Origin: Colwellia psychrerythraea 34H
GTDB taxonomy: Bacteria > Pseudomonadota > Gammaproteobacteria > Enterobacterales > Alteromonadaceae
NCBI RefSeq assembly: GCF_000012325.1
Contig: NC_003910.7
Location: forward strand, 2,294,001-2,358,000
Length of the DNA stretch: 64,000 nt
Reading direction: 5' to 3'
The position numbers were made by a program, and so were the translations under genes. Below, piece by piece: positions 31,324 to 40,597 of this stretch. The notes under the pieces are model-generated. The model was given only the letters and a program-made list of their open reading frames with translations. It searched no databases and was not told the DNA's origin. Position 1 is the stretch's first letter. Each line of letters starts with the position of its first letter.

Positions 31324-32195
31324 TGTCTGTATTAATTAATAAAGATACTAAAGTTATCTGTCAAGGTTTCACTGGTGGTCAAGGTACTTTCCATTCAGAA
31401 CAAGCTATTGATTACGGTACACAAATGGTTGGTGGCGTAAGCCCAGGTAAAGGCGGTCAAACGCATTTAGGCCTTCCAGTATTTAACACAGTACGTGATG
31501 CTGTAGAAGCAACTGGCGCAACAGCAACAGTTATCTACGTTCCAGCTCCATTCTGTAAAGATGCTATTTTAGAAGCTATCGATGCTGGCATCGAGCTTAT
31601 CGTAACTATTACTGAAGGTATTCCAACTTTAGATATGGTTGACGTTAAAGCTAAGCTTACTCAAACTGGCGTTCGTATGATCGGTCCTAACTGTCCAGGT
31701 GTTATTACTCCTGGCGAAACTAAGATTGGTATCATGCCTGGTCACATCCATTTACCAGGTAAAGTTGGTATTGTTTCACGTTCAGGTACGTTAACGTACG
31801 AAGCCGTTAAACAAACAACTGATGCTGGTTTTGGCCAATCTACTTGTGTAGGTATTGGTGGCGACCCTATCCCAGGTACTAACTTCATCGACGTATTGGA
31901 AATGTTCCAAAACGATCCACAAACTGAAGCAATCGTAATGATTGGTGAAATTGGCGGAACTGCTGAAGAAGAAGCTGCGGAATATATCAAAGCTAACGTT
32001 ACTAAACCTGTAGTATCTTACATTGCTGGTGTTACTGCACCAGAAGGTAAGCGTATGGGTCACGCTGGCGCGATTATCGCCGGTGGTAAAGGTACAGCTG
32101 ATGAGAAATTTGCAGCACTAGAAGCGGCCGGTGTTAAAACTGTTCGTTCTTTAGCTGATATCGGCGTAGCACTTAAAGAGAAAACAGGTTGGTAG
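31323..32195 (+). CDS. sucD: Succinyl-CoA synthetase alpha subunit
   Basis: CoA-binding subunit carrying the phosphohistidine. The 290 residues (E. coli 289) contain the N-terminal Rossmann CoA site ([16 protein letters not shown]), [13 protein letters not shown] and the active histidine in [15 protein letters not shown]. It is coupled to sucC by the TAATG overlap, and a strong terminator ends the operon. Confidence 0.98.
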   Translation: MSVLINKDTKVICQGFTGGQGTFHSEQAIDYGTQMVGGVSPGKGGQTHLGLPVFNTVRDAVEATGATATVIYVPAPFCKDAILEAIDAGIELIVTITEGIPTLDMVDVKAKLTQTGVRMIGPNCPGVITPGETKIGIMPGHIHLPGKVGIVSRSGTLTYEAVKQTTDAGFGQSTCVGIGGDPIPGTNFIDVLEMFQNDPQTEAIVMIGEIGGTAEEEAAEYIKANVTKPVVSYIAGVTAPEGKRMGHAGAIIAGGKGTADEKFAALEAAGVKTVRSLADIGVALKEKTGW

Positions 32196-32223
32196 GCTAA
32201 CGCTTCTAATTTGTTAATCTAAT

Positions 32224-32251
32224 AAAAACCCGCTATCTAGCGGGTTTTTTG
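32224..32251 (+). terminator. Terminator of the sucCD operon
   Basis: 10-bp stem AAAAACCCGC / GCGGGTTTTT with TATCTA loop and a further T, 29 bp after sucD. Confidence 0.92.
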
Positions 32252-32257
32252 TTAGTT

Positions 32258-33412
32258 TTAAATAAAATGTCTTGATTTTAACTGTTTACAAATTCCATCG
32301 AATCCCGGAAATAATGAACCCCATGTAAGCCCCATCAGGTGTAGATCACGCATTGCTTTTTTTGCCTCGGAAGCATTAATAGTTATTCTTTGGAGAAATT
32401 CACCTTTTTGCTTTTCATTGTTTTGAATAATACTTTCGATGTCATTTATATTGCTATACATCGTAATTGCCTGTTGAGGGAGAACTCTCGGGTTATTAAA
32501 CCCTGGCAATTCAAGAGTTTTTACCATTATATTTGGACTTCTTACATTTGCATTTTTACCAGCAATATTTGACCATTTCTTATCATCAAATGTATAAATA
32601 GTTATTTTACCATCTTTTGTTAGTACATTTTCAAATGCAAAAAACGCCGCTACATATGGGCTTTTAGTCCAATCTAACAAGGGGGTTGGATATCCATGGT
32701 GTTGAGCCAAATTTAGCAAAGCTCCTAATGAATTATCGTTGTTAACATTGTATGGGTGACTAGAAATAGAGTTTATATGATGTTCAAACTCCTTCATTTC
32801 TTTGTCTAAATAAGAGACTAAATCAGCATATCCTGTTCTATGAAAAGATGTCTGAAGTGGCCAACTTTTGGATTGTCCTCGGTATAAGAAATCATCATTT
32901 TGTGATGATGCAAAATTTTTAAATTCTTCCCAAGTCATATGTTTTGACGGAGCTGTACTTGACTTTTTAGCAGTTTTAATTAGTTTTAAACTTTCATTCC
33001 TTTCAACATGTGATTGGTATTTAAAATTTGTGTTAATCCTAAACTCTTTATCATTGATTAATTCCCCTATAAAAGTCGATTTTTCAGGAAGTTCTGTGTC
33101 AGTTATTTCAAGTAATTTGGCTGTTTCTTCTCTGTTTAATTCATTTCCATCTATATGGTGTATAGATTGAATACGAATTTCGCCTTGAACTTTAGATGAA
33201 CTAGTTAATTGCCCCTCAAATATTGACCACAGCCAAAAAGAATGCTCAATATTGTTAACCTCGATTGTTTCTAACTCAGATACTCTACCTAGTATTTTAT
33301 CTCCATCCACATTAATATTTGCAATAACTCGAGAACCCGAATCTGACTTTCCTAGCCATTGACCTCTAAATAATTGATTCATCCCTTCATCTAATATATT
33401 CATGTATTTCAT
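32258..33412 (-). CDS. FRG-domain protein (accessory, function unknown)
   Basis: 384 residues. The C-terminal half (about 159-265) is an FRG domain: WEEF start, FLYRGQ near 176, a helix with FEHHI, then AQHHGYPTPLLDWTKSPYVAAFFAF (236-260); the end LMGLTWGSLFPGFDGICKQL fits the usual FRG C-terminus. The first 150 residues are beta-rich and unassigned. FRG domains occur in mobile and defence-associated proteins but their biochemical role is not settled. The stop lies 7 bp from the sucD terminator, and on its 5' side a 1.2-kb repeat region follows, so it looks inserted between core genes. It is also AT-richer than its sucCD neighbours. A role in phage defence is only a hypothesis. Confidence 0.8.
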   Translation of the reverse strand: MKYMNILDEGMNQLFRGQWLGKSDSGSRVIANINVDGDKILGRVSELETIEVNNIEHSFWLWSIFEGQLTSSSKVQGEIRIQSIHHIDGNELNREETAKLLEITDTELPEKSTFIGELINDKEFRINTNFKYQSHVERNESLKLIKTAKKSSTAPSKHMTWEEFKNFASSQNDDFLYRGQSKSWPLQTSFHRTGYADLVSYLDKEMKEFEHHINSISSHPYNVNNDNSLGALLNLAQHHGYPTPLLDWTKSPYVAAFFAFENVLTKDGKITIYTFDDKKWSNIAGKNANVRSPNIMVKTLELPGFNNPRVLPQQAITMYSNINDIESIIQNNEKQKGEFLQRITINASEAKKAMRDLHLMGLTWGSLFPGFDGICKQLKSRHFI

Positions 33413-33531
33413 CTAGATAACTAATTTATTGTTAGCCTTATGATAGAGCAATTTCAATTATCTGAACACCATAACATGCTAACTCTTTATCTAGTTTATA
33501 AATTATTAAATTTGTATAACGTTGATCTTTT

Positions 33532-34702
33532 TGTCGCGGTGGCGACGACACCCAAAGGGGGCTAAACGCCGAACCCCCTTTGGAATCCCTCGGCGCTGCT
33601 AATCAAGTGCAATCATCCACTCAAGTCAATATTTTCGACGTGACAGCGCTGAACAGGCATCCATGCCCTACATCGCTTTGTTCATCATCAGGACAATATG
33701 CTCCTGCATTGTCTAATAAGCTGCATCCATGCAGCGTCACGATGAACATACGTGAATATTGCCTTTCATTGCGGCACTTGATTCAAGCAGAATTAGTGCA
33801 ATTTGATAGGTTAGGGGATTAACTTATTGGTTTTGTTCTTTTGACTGCCAAAAACTAAATATGGCAGTTTCGTTTACCTCTATTTCCAAATGCTCCAACT
33901 CCCATCTCAGCAAAGAAATAATCTACTAGCAATTGCAAGCCTCGACCCGAGACAGGACGTCGAGGGCTGCTGTTGTTCATGGATGATAAATCGGCAGGGT
34001 TCGTGGTTTGCGCTAGTGGGTTATTGAATGTTCTGCTGAGTTGGGGCTCCGTGGGTGTCCAGAGGGACGCCGGAGGCAGTGTCCCTTTGGGTGCTGTCGC
34101 CACCGCGACGCCAGACAGGGAAATAAACTCAAAGCTTTTTTTGGCATCCCGCGACGCTGCTAATCAAGTGTAATCCTCCATGAAAAGCAATATCTTCGAC
34201 GTAACTGCGATGTACGGGCATTAGGACAATATGCTCCTGCATTGTTTAATAAGCTGCATCCATGCAGCGTCATGATGAATATACGTGAATATAGCCTTTC
34301 ATTTCGGGACTTGATTCAAGCAGACTTGGTGCGTGTTGTTAGGGCAGGTGATTGTGATGTTATGCCATTGGCATTCGAAGTCGTCATTCCCGAGGTGTCT
34401 TGTCGGGAATCCATTTTACTAAGGTCTGGATCTTCGACTAAGGCACCACGAGGATTACACTAGTTAAGCAATCTACCAGCACCAAATACTTCAATCCCAT
34501 TTCAGCAATGAAATTACCAACTAGCAATGTCAGGCCTCGACACGAGACATGGCGTTATAGGGATGTAATTTATTAGACAATGCAGGAGCATATTGTTCTG
34601 ATGTCGAGCGCTGCCGTTGTTTAGGGATGAACTTTTTATAAACGTAGGCGGCAGGGTTCGTGGTTTGCACTAGTTTGTTGTTGAATTTTTTACTGAGCAG
34701 CG
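33532..34702. repeat. Composite non-coding repeat region (two diverged units)
   Basis: About 1.2 kb of noticeably higher GC than its surroundings, built from repeated blocks. Direct block A: 33579-33799 and 34140-34332 (offset 561 bp; the second lacks about 28 bp). Direct block B: about 33917-34040 and 34513-34702 (the second interrupted by extra sequence). Block A core in inverse orientation: 34568-34602. A 27-bp inverted pair, 25 of 27 matching, lies at 33533-33559 and 34083-34109. Small palindromes abound: CCAAAGGGGG/CCCCCTTTGG (33552-33561, 33574-33583), CTGCAT-CC-ATGCAG in both A copies, CCTCGAC/GTCGAGG (33940-33965) and ATTCCCGA/TCGGGAAT (34386-34412). Short frames inside do not look coding. 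No transposase is present. Confidence 0.85.
34568..34602 (-). repeat. Inverted copy of the block A core
   Basis: Reverse complement of the segment at about 33687-33720 (AGGACAATATGCTCCTGCAT and flanks), with one or two differences. It shows that the repeat module occurs in both orientations within the same region. Confidence 0.85.
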
Positions 34703-34733
34703 TACAGCTACCAAGGGAAAGGTAACTTAAAAG

Positions 34734-35255
34734 TTAATCTATCAGTTTCAATTCATTTTTATATTGATGATTACAATGCACATAATGTTCAACTCCTTTT
34801 GCGATCATTTCTTTTACTTTCTCATCAAGTTGCTTCACTACTTTACCAGGTGAACCAATGACCAAACTACCATCGGGAATTGACATATTTTCAGTTACCA
34901 AAGTATTCGCGCCTATCAAGCAATTTTTGCCAATTTTGGCGCCATTTAATATCACAGCATTCATACCTATTAAGCTGCCTTCATCTATAGTGCAGCCGTG
35001 TAGCATCGCTTTATGTCCTACAGTTACATTTTTAGATATATTGATTGGAAATCCTTCGTCAACGTGTAATATGCAACCATCTTGAATATTAGAATTTTCA
35101 CCAATGGTGACTTTATCTAAATCAGCTCGAATTACCACGTTGAACCAAACGCTGGCATTTTCTGCTATGTCTACTTTGCCAATAACATTAGCGCTGGGCG
35201 CAATAAAACAACTAGCTGATATTTTGGGTGAATGTTTACCTAATTGAAAAATCAT
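34734..35255 (-). CDS. Gamma-carbonic-anhydrase-like hexapeptide-repeat protein (YrdA family)
   Basis: 173 residues (E. coli YrdA 184) forming a left-handed beta helix of hexapeptide repeats (about 13-130), with a C-terminal helix. The zinc-site histidines of the family are present: H in ILHVDEG and two in GHKAMLHGC. Members are trimeric, cytoplasmic and often of unproven carbonic anhydrase activity. It reads towards the composite repeat, 32 bp beyond its stop. Confidence 0.9.
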   Translation of the reverse strand: MIFQLGKHSPKISASCFIAPSANVIGKVDIAENASVWFNVVIRADLDKVTIGENSNIQDGCILHVDEGFPINISKNVTVGHKAMLHGCTIDEGSLIGMNAVILNGAKIGKNCLIGANTLVTENMSIPDGSLVIGSPGKVVKQLDEKVKEMIAKGVEHYVHCNHQYKNELKLID

Positions 35256-35425
35256 GCAGTATTACCTTGGTTGAAAAACATTATTGTAACAAGTTAATAG
35301 CATTAGAGTGAATCAATGGGGTCACAGTAAAATTAATTAGTATGTATTTTACTTTTTGATTTAAAAATTCAACCTCATCTAACATTATGTTAACTTGACC
35401 TAAAATTATCCTAATTAACTATCCT

Positions 35426-36325
35426 ATGTTGTTCACACAAGACCTTTTCCCATCTGCTACCCCTTGGTTATTCTTAGTCATTACCTTGATAACAGCTTTT
35501 GTAAAACCTAAGTTATGGCCATTTGGCTTACTCTGTACTTTAATTAGCGGGCTGTTTTATAACGCGATAGATTTGGTTGGTCTTGGTGTTGTTACGCTTT
35601 TATTGGCCATGTCTTACTATGCTAAAAAGATATCTACTAAGCCCTCAAGCAATCCCTCAAATAAGTTATGGAATCGAAGAATTAATACGGTCATTACGGC
35701 ATTAGTTATTATTAGCTGTATTGCCTTAGCTGCGCACTTATTGCCAGGATTTAATAATTTACAGGTGTTAAACGATGTGGAAAAAAGCATTAACAGTATG
35801 CCATTCACACTGTACCTAAACTTTGATAAACCGATGATTCTATTTGTTCTTTTGATGCTGTCTCCAGCACTCTTAATAAGTCAAAAACCGATCACTCTCT
35901 CTAAGGCGCACAATAGCTTGCGGTTAAGTGCTCTAGTAGTGCTAGTTTTTATTCTACTATTTAGCCTAGCCATTTTATTATCATTAATTAAATATGATCC
36001 TCAATTGCCAAGTTGGTGGTGGTTGTTCGCGTTAAATAATTTGTTATTAACGTGCATTATTGAAGAAGTGTTTTTTAGAGGATTCATTCAGCAAAAGTTA
36101 ACAAAGCTAATAAACCCTTTAACGGGACTAATACTGACAAGCTTATTATTTGGTATTGCACATTTTTCAGGTGGTTTTAATTATATGCTAGTTGCTACCT
36201 TGGCTGGTTTTTTGTATGGCTTGGTTTATCTAAATACAGGTAAAATTTGGTATGCGATTTTACTCCATTTTTGTTTTAATATGATTCACTTAGCGCTGTT
36301 TACTTATCCTTTACTCAAGGTTTAG
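35426..36325 (+). CDS. CPBP-family intramembrane metalloprotease
   Basis: 299 residues with about eight membrane helices. The family motifs are in the last third: EEVFFRGF (EExxxR, about 213), FGIAHFSGG (FxxxH, about 245) and LHFCFNMIH (HxxxN, about 289). CPBP proteases (Abi/CAAX-type) cleave within the membrane; bacterial members serve in bacteriocin immunity or unknown roles. It stands alone, divergent from the YrdA-like gene, with no bacteriocin gene beside it. Confidence 0.88.
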   Translation: MLFTQDLFPSATPWLFLVITLITAFVKPKLWPFGLLCTLISGLFYNAIDLVGLGVVTLLLAMSYYAKKISTKPSSNPSNKLWNRRINTVITALVIISCIALAAHLLPGFNNLQVLNDVEKSINSMPFTLYLNFDKPMILFVLLMLSPALLISQKPITLSKAHNSLRLSALVVLVFILLFSLAILLSLIKYDPQLPSWWWLFALNNLLLTCIIEEVFFRGFIQQKLTKLINPLTGLILTSLLFGIAHFSGGFNYMLVATLAGFLYGLVYLNTGKIWYAILLHFCFNMIHLALFTYPLLKV

Positions 36326-36615
36326 TTAAGGTTTAGCTACTTTTTGTCTTTCTACCTTTTTTCAATGATTTTTTCTCTTATTTCGGCACTTGAGTCAAAA
36401 ATACTTAGCGTTTGTTAATAGGCTAGGGCAATCAAACGAATACAAAGCCAATCGTACTTTTGCTGTTGATGGGGATATTGGCTAAACCAAAAATATAATG
36501 TGAAATTTCATGATTTAATTATTGATCCAAGTCAAATTTGTTTCATGCAATCGGCCTATCATATTTGTAGTAAATAAGAGTTTTAGATCAAATTTTTATA
36601 ACTGATAGGAGAGTA

Positions 36616-37245
36616 ATGATGAAAAAACTATTCAAGAGTATTCCCTTAGTTCTGATTTCTTTTTTGAGTGTTACATCTATGGCAGCGGTCTCAGACGAAT
36701 TGCCAGATCGAGGTCCTATTCCTTTTGCTAACTATGATCAAGATGAAAATGGCTTTATCAGTGAGCAAGAGTTTACTCAAGTGAGAAGTGAGCGTATGGC
36801 AATGAAAGCAGCTCAAGGTCGTCCTATGAAAGGAGCTGGTAATTCGCCTTCATTTGAAGCCTTTGATAAGGATCACGATGGGCAGTTAACCCAAGAAGAG
36901 CTTATAGCGGGTCAGCAGGTACAAATGCAAAATCGCTCTGGAACTCAAGGTCAATCGTCTAAAATGGGACAGGGACGTAGTCAGGGAGCTGGTATGGGCA
37001 AAAATAGCAATATGCCCCATTTTTCTGAATTGGATATAAATGGTGATGGCATTATTTTAGAGCAAGAATTTTATAACGCCAGAGCAGCAAGAATAACAAA
37101 GCGTGCTGAGCAGGGCTATCCTATGCGAAACATTGCTAATGCTCCAAGCTTCGCCGATATTGACACTGATGGTGATGCACAAGTATCTGCAACAGAGTTT
37201 GCTGAACATCAAGTTAAGCACAGACAACAAATGATGCAAAAGTAA
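36616..37245 (+). CDS. Exported four-EF-hand protein
   Basis: 209 residues with a signal peptide (1-23, cleavage near SMAA). Four 12-residue EF loops: 41-52, 84-95, 140-151 and 183-194; all have Asp at position 1 and Glu at 12, and the fourth has Ala instead of Gly at 6. The protein is an internal duplication: 41-95 and 140-194 share the spacer pattern R..R....A.QG.PM....N.PSF. The halves are joined by a Gln/Gly/Ser/Met-rich linker (about 98-134). Probably a periplasmic calcium binder. GATAGGAGAG precedes the first ATG; a second ATG follows at once. Own terminator. Confidence 0.88.
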   Translation: MMKKLFKSIPLVLISFLSVTSMAAVSDELPDRGPIPFANYDQDENGFISEQEFTQVRSERMAMKAAQGRPMKGAGNSPSFEAFDKDHDGQLTQEELIAGQQVQMQNRSGTQGQSSKMGQGRSQGAGMGKNSNMPHFSELDINGDGIILEQEFYNARAARITKRAEQGYPMRNIANAPSFADIDTDGDAQVSATEFAEHQVKHRQQMMQK

Positions 37246-37252
37246 TGATTTG

Positions 37253-37285
37253 ATTCAAGGGGATAAACATCCCCTTGAATTTTTG
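37253..37285 (+). terminator. Terminator after EF-hand gene
   Basis: 11-bp stem ATTCAAGGGGA / TCCCCTTGAAT (37253-37263, 37270-37280) followed by TTTT. Confidence 0.85.
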
Positions 37286-37396
37286 TATTTAAATTATTTT
37301 TTGTATTCATGGTATTTACAATATTTTATGGTTATCTCAATTTTTCAATTTATCTTTAATTAATCTCATTGTGAATGGACGTCAATGTCTAGCATC

Positions 37397-37472
37397 ACTA
37401 TATGCATGATCCATGAAGAACATACATGAATATAGCCTTCGTTCGTCTTTCTGCTGTCGTCACGGCGATTCC
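37397..37472. repeat. Degenerate fragment of the composite repeat
   Basis: GAAGAACATACATGAATATAG resembles GATGAACATACGTGAATAT-GCC in block A (about 33742 and 34274), and GCTGTCGTCACGGCGATTCCA resembles 34094-34114. About 75-80% identity by eye. It indicates that the repeat family is dispersed and not a single-locus duplication. Confidence 0.55.
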
Positions 37473-37525
37473 AATCAAATAACTAAACGTTAATCGCTAG
37501 AAATTAACAGCTATAAAAGCTAGCT

Positions 37526-37693
37526 TCAAGGTTTGCTCGTTGAGGTTTTAACTTCTTCCGTTATTGGTTTTTTATTTTGAAGTTTCACCAGTGATTGATA
37601 ACCTTTAGCGGTAACATTATGACCTGCTATGTAACAGTTGTAGCCAATGGTACAAAAGATACAAGGTAATAGTTTAAACGCTTTCTTTTCCAT
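37526..37693 (-). CDS. Small hypothetical protein
   Basis: 55 residues from the ATG at 37693, chosen because GGAG lies 8 bases before it; a longer form from 37714 lacks a ribosome site. The first half (KLLPCIFCTIGYNCYIAGH) is hydrophobic with three cysteines and may be one membrane helix; the C-terminus is Lys/Thr/Ser-rich. No family recognised. Confidence 0.45.
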   Translation of the reverse strand: MEKKAFKLLPCIFCTIGYNCYIAGHNVTAKGYQSLVKLQNKKPITEEVKTSTSKP

Positions 37694-37854
37694 GCTAGTT
37701 CTCCATTTATACAATATCCTACTTATAAGACCGTGTTTCCCCAGTTAATATTTCTATGGTGTTACTTACATGAAATAGCTATAGAGAAAACATAAGCAAG
37801 TAAAATTGATAATGGTATATTAATTTACGGTTATGTAGAGAAGTTGGAGAGTAA

Positions 37855-38679
37855 GTGAGATTACTGTTATGCCTTTGTTCTTTGCTTCTCAGCAGTTACA
37901 GCAGTAAATTGTTCGCCTTATCGGCAGACCATGCTGTACTCTCAAGTGTTCAATCTCAAAACAAATCAGTTATTCAATTAGCGACAAAACCTAAAAATAA
38001 TCCCCTCAAATCGTCTTCAGATAAAACCTATGATTTTGCTTCTATTGAGTTATTGATAGAGCAAGAAGTAGGGCGAATTGTACTCAAACAAATCTATAAA
38101 AATATTGGCATTAACATTACGATCAGTCCTTTACCGGGTAATCGGGCACAGCATTTTGCCAATACAGGTATTAATGATGGTGAGATCATGCGTATTTGGA
38201 CTTATGGAGATGAAAACCCCAATACAATCAGAGTACCCACGCCGTACTATTACTTAGAAACGATGCCGTTTGTTTTGAAAAGTTCTAAAATTTCTATCCT
38301 ATTAAAGGAAGATTTAGCTAAGTATCGTTTAACTAAAATACGCGGTGTAAAACATACCAATAATATTACCAAAGGGCTTACTAATATTTACGAGATGAGC
38401 TCTACAGACGATATGTTTAAACTATTGCTGAGTGGAAAGGTTGATGTGTTGTTAACGAATACTCTCGATGGAAATCTAGCACTTGAAAGGCTTGGCTTAA
38501 GAAATGTCGCGAGCATGGAAAAGCCATTAGTACGTTTATCTTTATATCACTATATTCATAAAGATAACAAAGTATTGGTCCCTATTGTCGATAAAGAAAT
38601 CCAACGGATGAAAAGTAATGGTGAGTTAGCCACTCTCATCCTACAAGCTGAAAAAAGCGTTTTTCAGCTTAATCAGTAA
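37855..38679 (+). CDS. Periplasmic solute-binding-like protein (family 3 type)
   Basis: 274 residues from a GTG start, with GGAGAG before it. A signal peptide (1-22, LLSSYSSKLFALS) and a type-2 periplasmic-binding fold similar to the family-3/TauT-like orphan proteins common in Alteromonadales (ELLIEQEVGRIVLKQIYKNIG at about 63-83, and DMFKLLLSGKVDVLLTN at about 183). No ABC permease or ATPase is adjacent and there is no sensor domain, so transport is unproven. Confidence 0.75.
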   Translation: MRLLLCLCSLLLSSYSSKLFALSADHAVLSSVQSQNKSVIQLATKPKNNPLKSSSDKTYDFASIELLIEQEVGRIVLKQIYKNIGINITISPLPGNRAQHFANTGINDGEIMRIWTYGDENPNTIRVPTPYYYLETMPFVLKSSKISILLKEDLAKYRLTKIRGVKHTNNITKGLTNIYEMSSTDDMFKLLLSGKVDVLLTNTLDGNLALERLGLRNVASMEKPLVRLSLYHYIHKDNKVLVPIVDKEIQRMKSNGELATLILQAEKSVFQLNQ

Positions 38680-38770
38680 TTAAATTACCCCTTAGCATAT
38701 ACCTTGAGTGATGAAAGATAAAAGTGAACGTTCGTAGTCTTAAAAGATTAATATCGTTTAATATAAAGAG

Positions 38771-39502
38771 CTAATAGGCGTTAATTATATTTTCTAATCT
38801 GCCATCGTTTTTCATTTCCACTAAAATCCCCTCTATTTTTACCTTTAAAAGTTCGGGAAAATTAAGAGAAAAACATAAGTTAATATCATAATCAGCAATA
38901 ATATTGCCAATGTAGTGAAATTTAAAATTATCACGAGGTAATTTCATGTTTTTAAGGTGATAATTTAGTCTTATATTCATTTCCGGAAAAGCAACTGCTC
39001 TGCCCATAGCGATGACTTTTATCGCTGCTTCATGGTCTTTCACATAGATAATATCAAACTTGTCTTGCTCAATATAAGCTGCCAAACCAGGGTAATTAAA
39101 ACCGCGAATTAACACTAGGCTCTTTCCAAATAGATCGCTGATTTCATTGTATTTATTAGGTTTTAAGGTCAAAAAACTGTGTTTTACTGTCATAATAGGC
39201 GTTTTAGACAGTGATAGAGATTGTAGCCCTGGCCAAGCAGCAGAGCCATAGGTTATCCATTTAACCTTTGGATTTTTCATGTACTTCATCATACGTTTGA
39301 AAGGCAAAATACTATGGGAAAAGTGAATGTTTTGTTTTTCTATCGCATTAATTACATCAGTAACTATGCCTACCTGTTCGCTATTTTTAGTCGATATTTG
39401 AATAGGCGATGAAGATTTATCTGCAATAAAGTAGGTTATTTTATTGTCTGCTATACTCGAAAAACTAGCTAATAATATAATGAAATAAAGGTTTATTTTC
39501 AT
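38771..39502 (-). CDS. Periplasmic solute-binding-like protein (family 3 type)
   Basis: 243 residues with a signal peptide (1-18, cleavage near SIADN). It resembles small orphan family-3 binding proteins: GIVTDVINAIEKQNIHFSHSILPFKRMM at about 48-75, and DLCFSLNFPE-like end. It is convergent with the similar gene at 37855-38679 but not obviously a duplicate. Ligand unknown. Confidence 0.72.
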   Translation of the reverse strand: MKINLYFIILLASFSSIADNKITYFIADKSSSPIQISTKNSEQVGIVTDVINAIEKQNIHFSHSILPFKRMMKYMKNPKVKWITYGSAAWPGLQSLSLSKTPIMTVKHSFLTLKPNKYNEISDLFGKSLVLIRGFNYPGLAAYIEQDKFDIIYVKDHEAAIKVIAMGRAVAFPEMNIRLNYHLKNMKLPRDNFKFHYIGNIIADYDINLCFSLNFPELLKVKIEGILVEMKNDGRLENIINAY

Positions 39503-39666
39503 AGGTTATGTGTTTAAATATCACTGCGGTGTGAAGTGATAATGCCATATAAAATAAAGGCTTGCCATTTATTTTGTAAGTAAGTTAATGTTTTAATCGA
39601 TTACATTTTATTTTAAATAATAAACATCTAGCCCATTAGGTAAAACGAATGATATAGATGATAAAG

Positions 39667-40167
39667 CTAATCGGTTTGCTCAATTTTTTTTTGTATCTCT
39701 CTGCCTTCTTCAATTATCTTTTCTCGCATTTTAGCCAGTTTTTCCAACGCTAATTCTTTTTCTTCTGGACTCATATTTTCATTGTTAGCAATTTCTTCCA
39801 TCAGCGCTTCAAGTTCTTCAAGTTTTTCTCGGTCTATACCTAATCGTTTATCTAATATATTTTGCATTATCTCACTGAAACGATTATCAACGACAACATC
39901 TTCTTTGGCATCGCCATCTTGAGTTGTGTTTAATGTTTCACTTTTAGCTAAAAGTGACCTTGCCGATTCGGGTCTTAAATAAGTGGGCGCGATCTCTTTA
40001 ATCTCATTACCGTTCATCATGGCTAACGCTTTATCAGATAAAGTCAGGGTATCTTTTTCACCGGGAATAGGTTGAACGGCAGGGGTGGTGTTATCAAAAC
40101 TGACTACTAATGCATTATTAGATTTTGCTTGCGCTACTTGTTGAGCGTAATTGTTGTTGATCATCAT
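39667..40167 (-). CDS. Hypothetical acidic protein with C-terminal coiled coil
   Basis: 166 residues, no signal peptide or membrane segment. The N-terminal half is low in structure (Asn/Gln/Ala-rich, TLTLSDKALAMM near residue 42); residues 105-166 are a highly charged helix (EELEALMEEIANNENMSPEE and on) likely to form a coiled coil. Family not recognised. The segment TLTLSDKALA resembles the start of some flagellar hook-length or adaptor-type proteins, but this is too weak to use. Confidence 0.6.
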   Translation of the reverse strand: MMINNNYAQQVAQAKSNNALVVSFDNTTPAVQPIPGEKDTLTLSDKALAMMNGNEIKEIAPTYLRPESARSLLAKSETLNTTQDGDAKEDVVVDNRFSEIMQNILDKRLGIDREKLEELEALMEEIANNENMSPEEKELALEKLAKMREKIIEEGREIQKKIEQTD

Positions 40168-40597
40168 ATATAAGGCTTTTCTAGCTTAGTGTTTTCAATA
40201 ACTTATTCTTAAGAACATTCATAAGGCATAGTCTGTGCCACTTTTATAAATATTGCTTAGGTAACTATTTAGCTGGATAAAGCCAAATTTATTGAGTTAT
40301 ACAGAGTAACTCTCTATATGTAGCAAGTTTTATTAACAATTATTTGAATTTAATATCGGTTAGGGTGACAAGTATTATCCGTTATGCGGCAGCTTATTGC
40401 CTCTTTGTTACAGCAAAGTGAGAGATATTCATCAAAATATCATCTATTTATAAAGTATTCTTCTTGTGTTAATAACTTGTTATAGATAAAATTGCGTCCG
40501 ATTTAGGTATCAGTGTTGATTGGTACTACCATGCAAGGGATGCATAAAAGTTTTATTATTTTTTACTTCCTTTGTTTCATATTAAAAGGAAGTAAAA
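40168..40597. other. Intergenic region before 642-residue lipoprotein gene
   Basis: 430 bp, AT-rich, no frame supported. A small palindrome ATGCA-AGGGA-TGCAT lies near 40531-40545; nothing else stood out. Confidence 0.4.

Noticed and set aside
32390..33170. Plus-strand frames opposite the FRG gene
   Set aside because: The minus-strand frame contains a recognisable FRG domain; the plus frames have no ribosome site or domain.
33580..34463. Short frames in the composite repeat (33580-33822, 33855-34103 minus, 33973-34173, 34242-34463)
   Set aside because: They do not keep the same frame between the two repeat copies, lack ribosome sites and show no protein-like pattern; the region is better explained as non-coding repeats.
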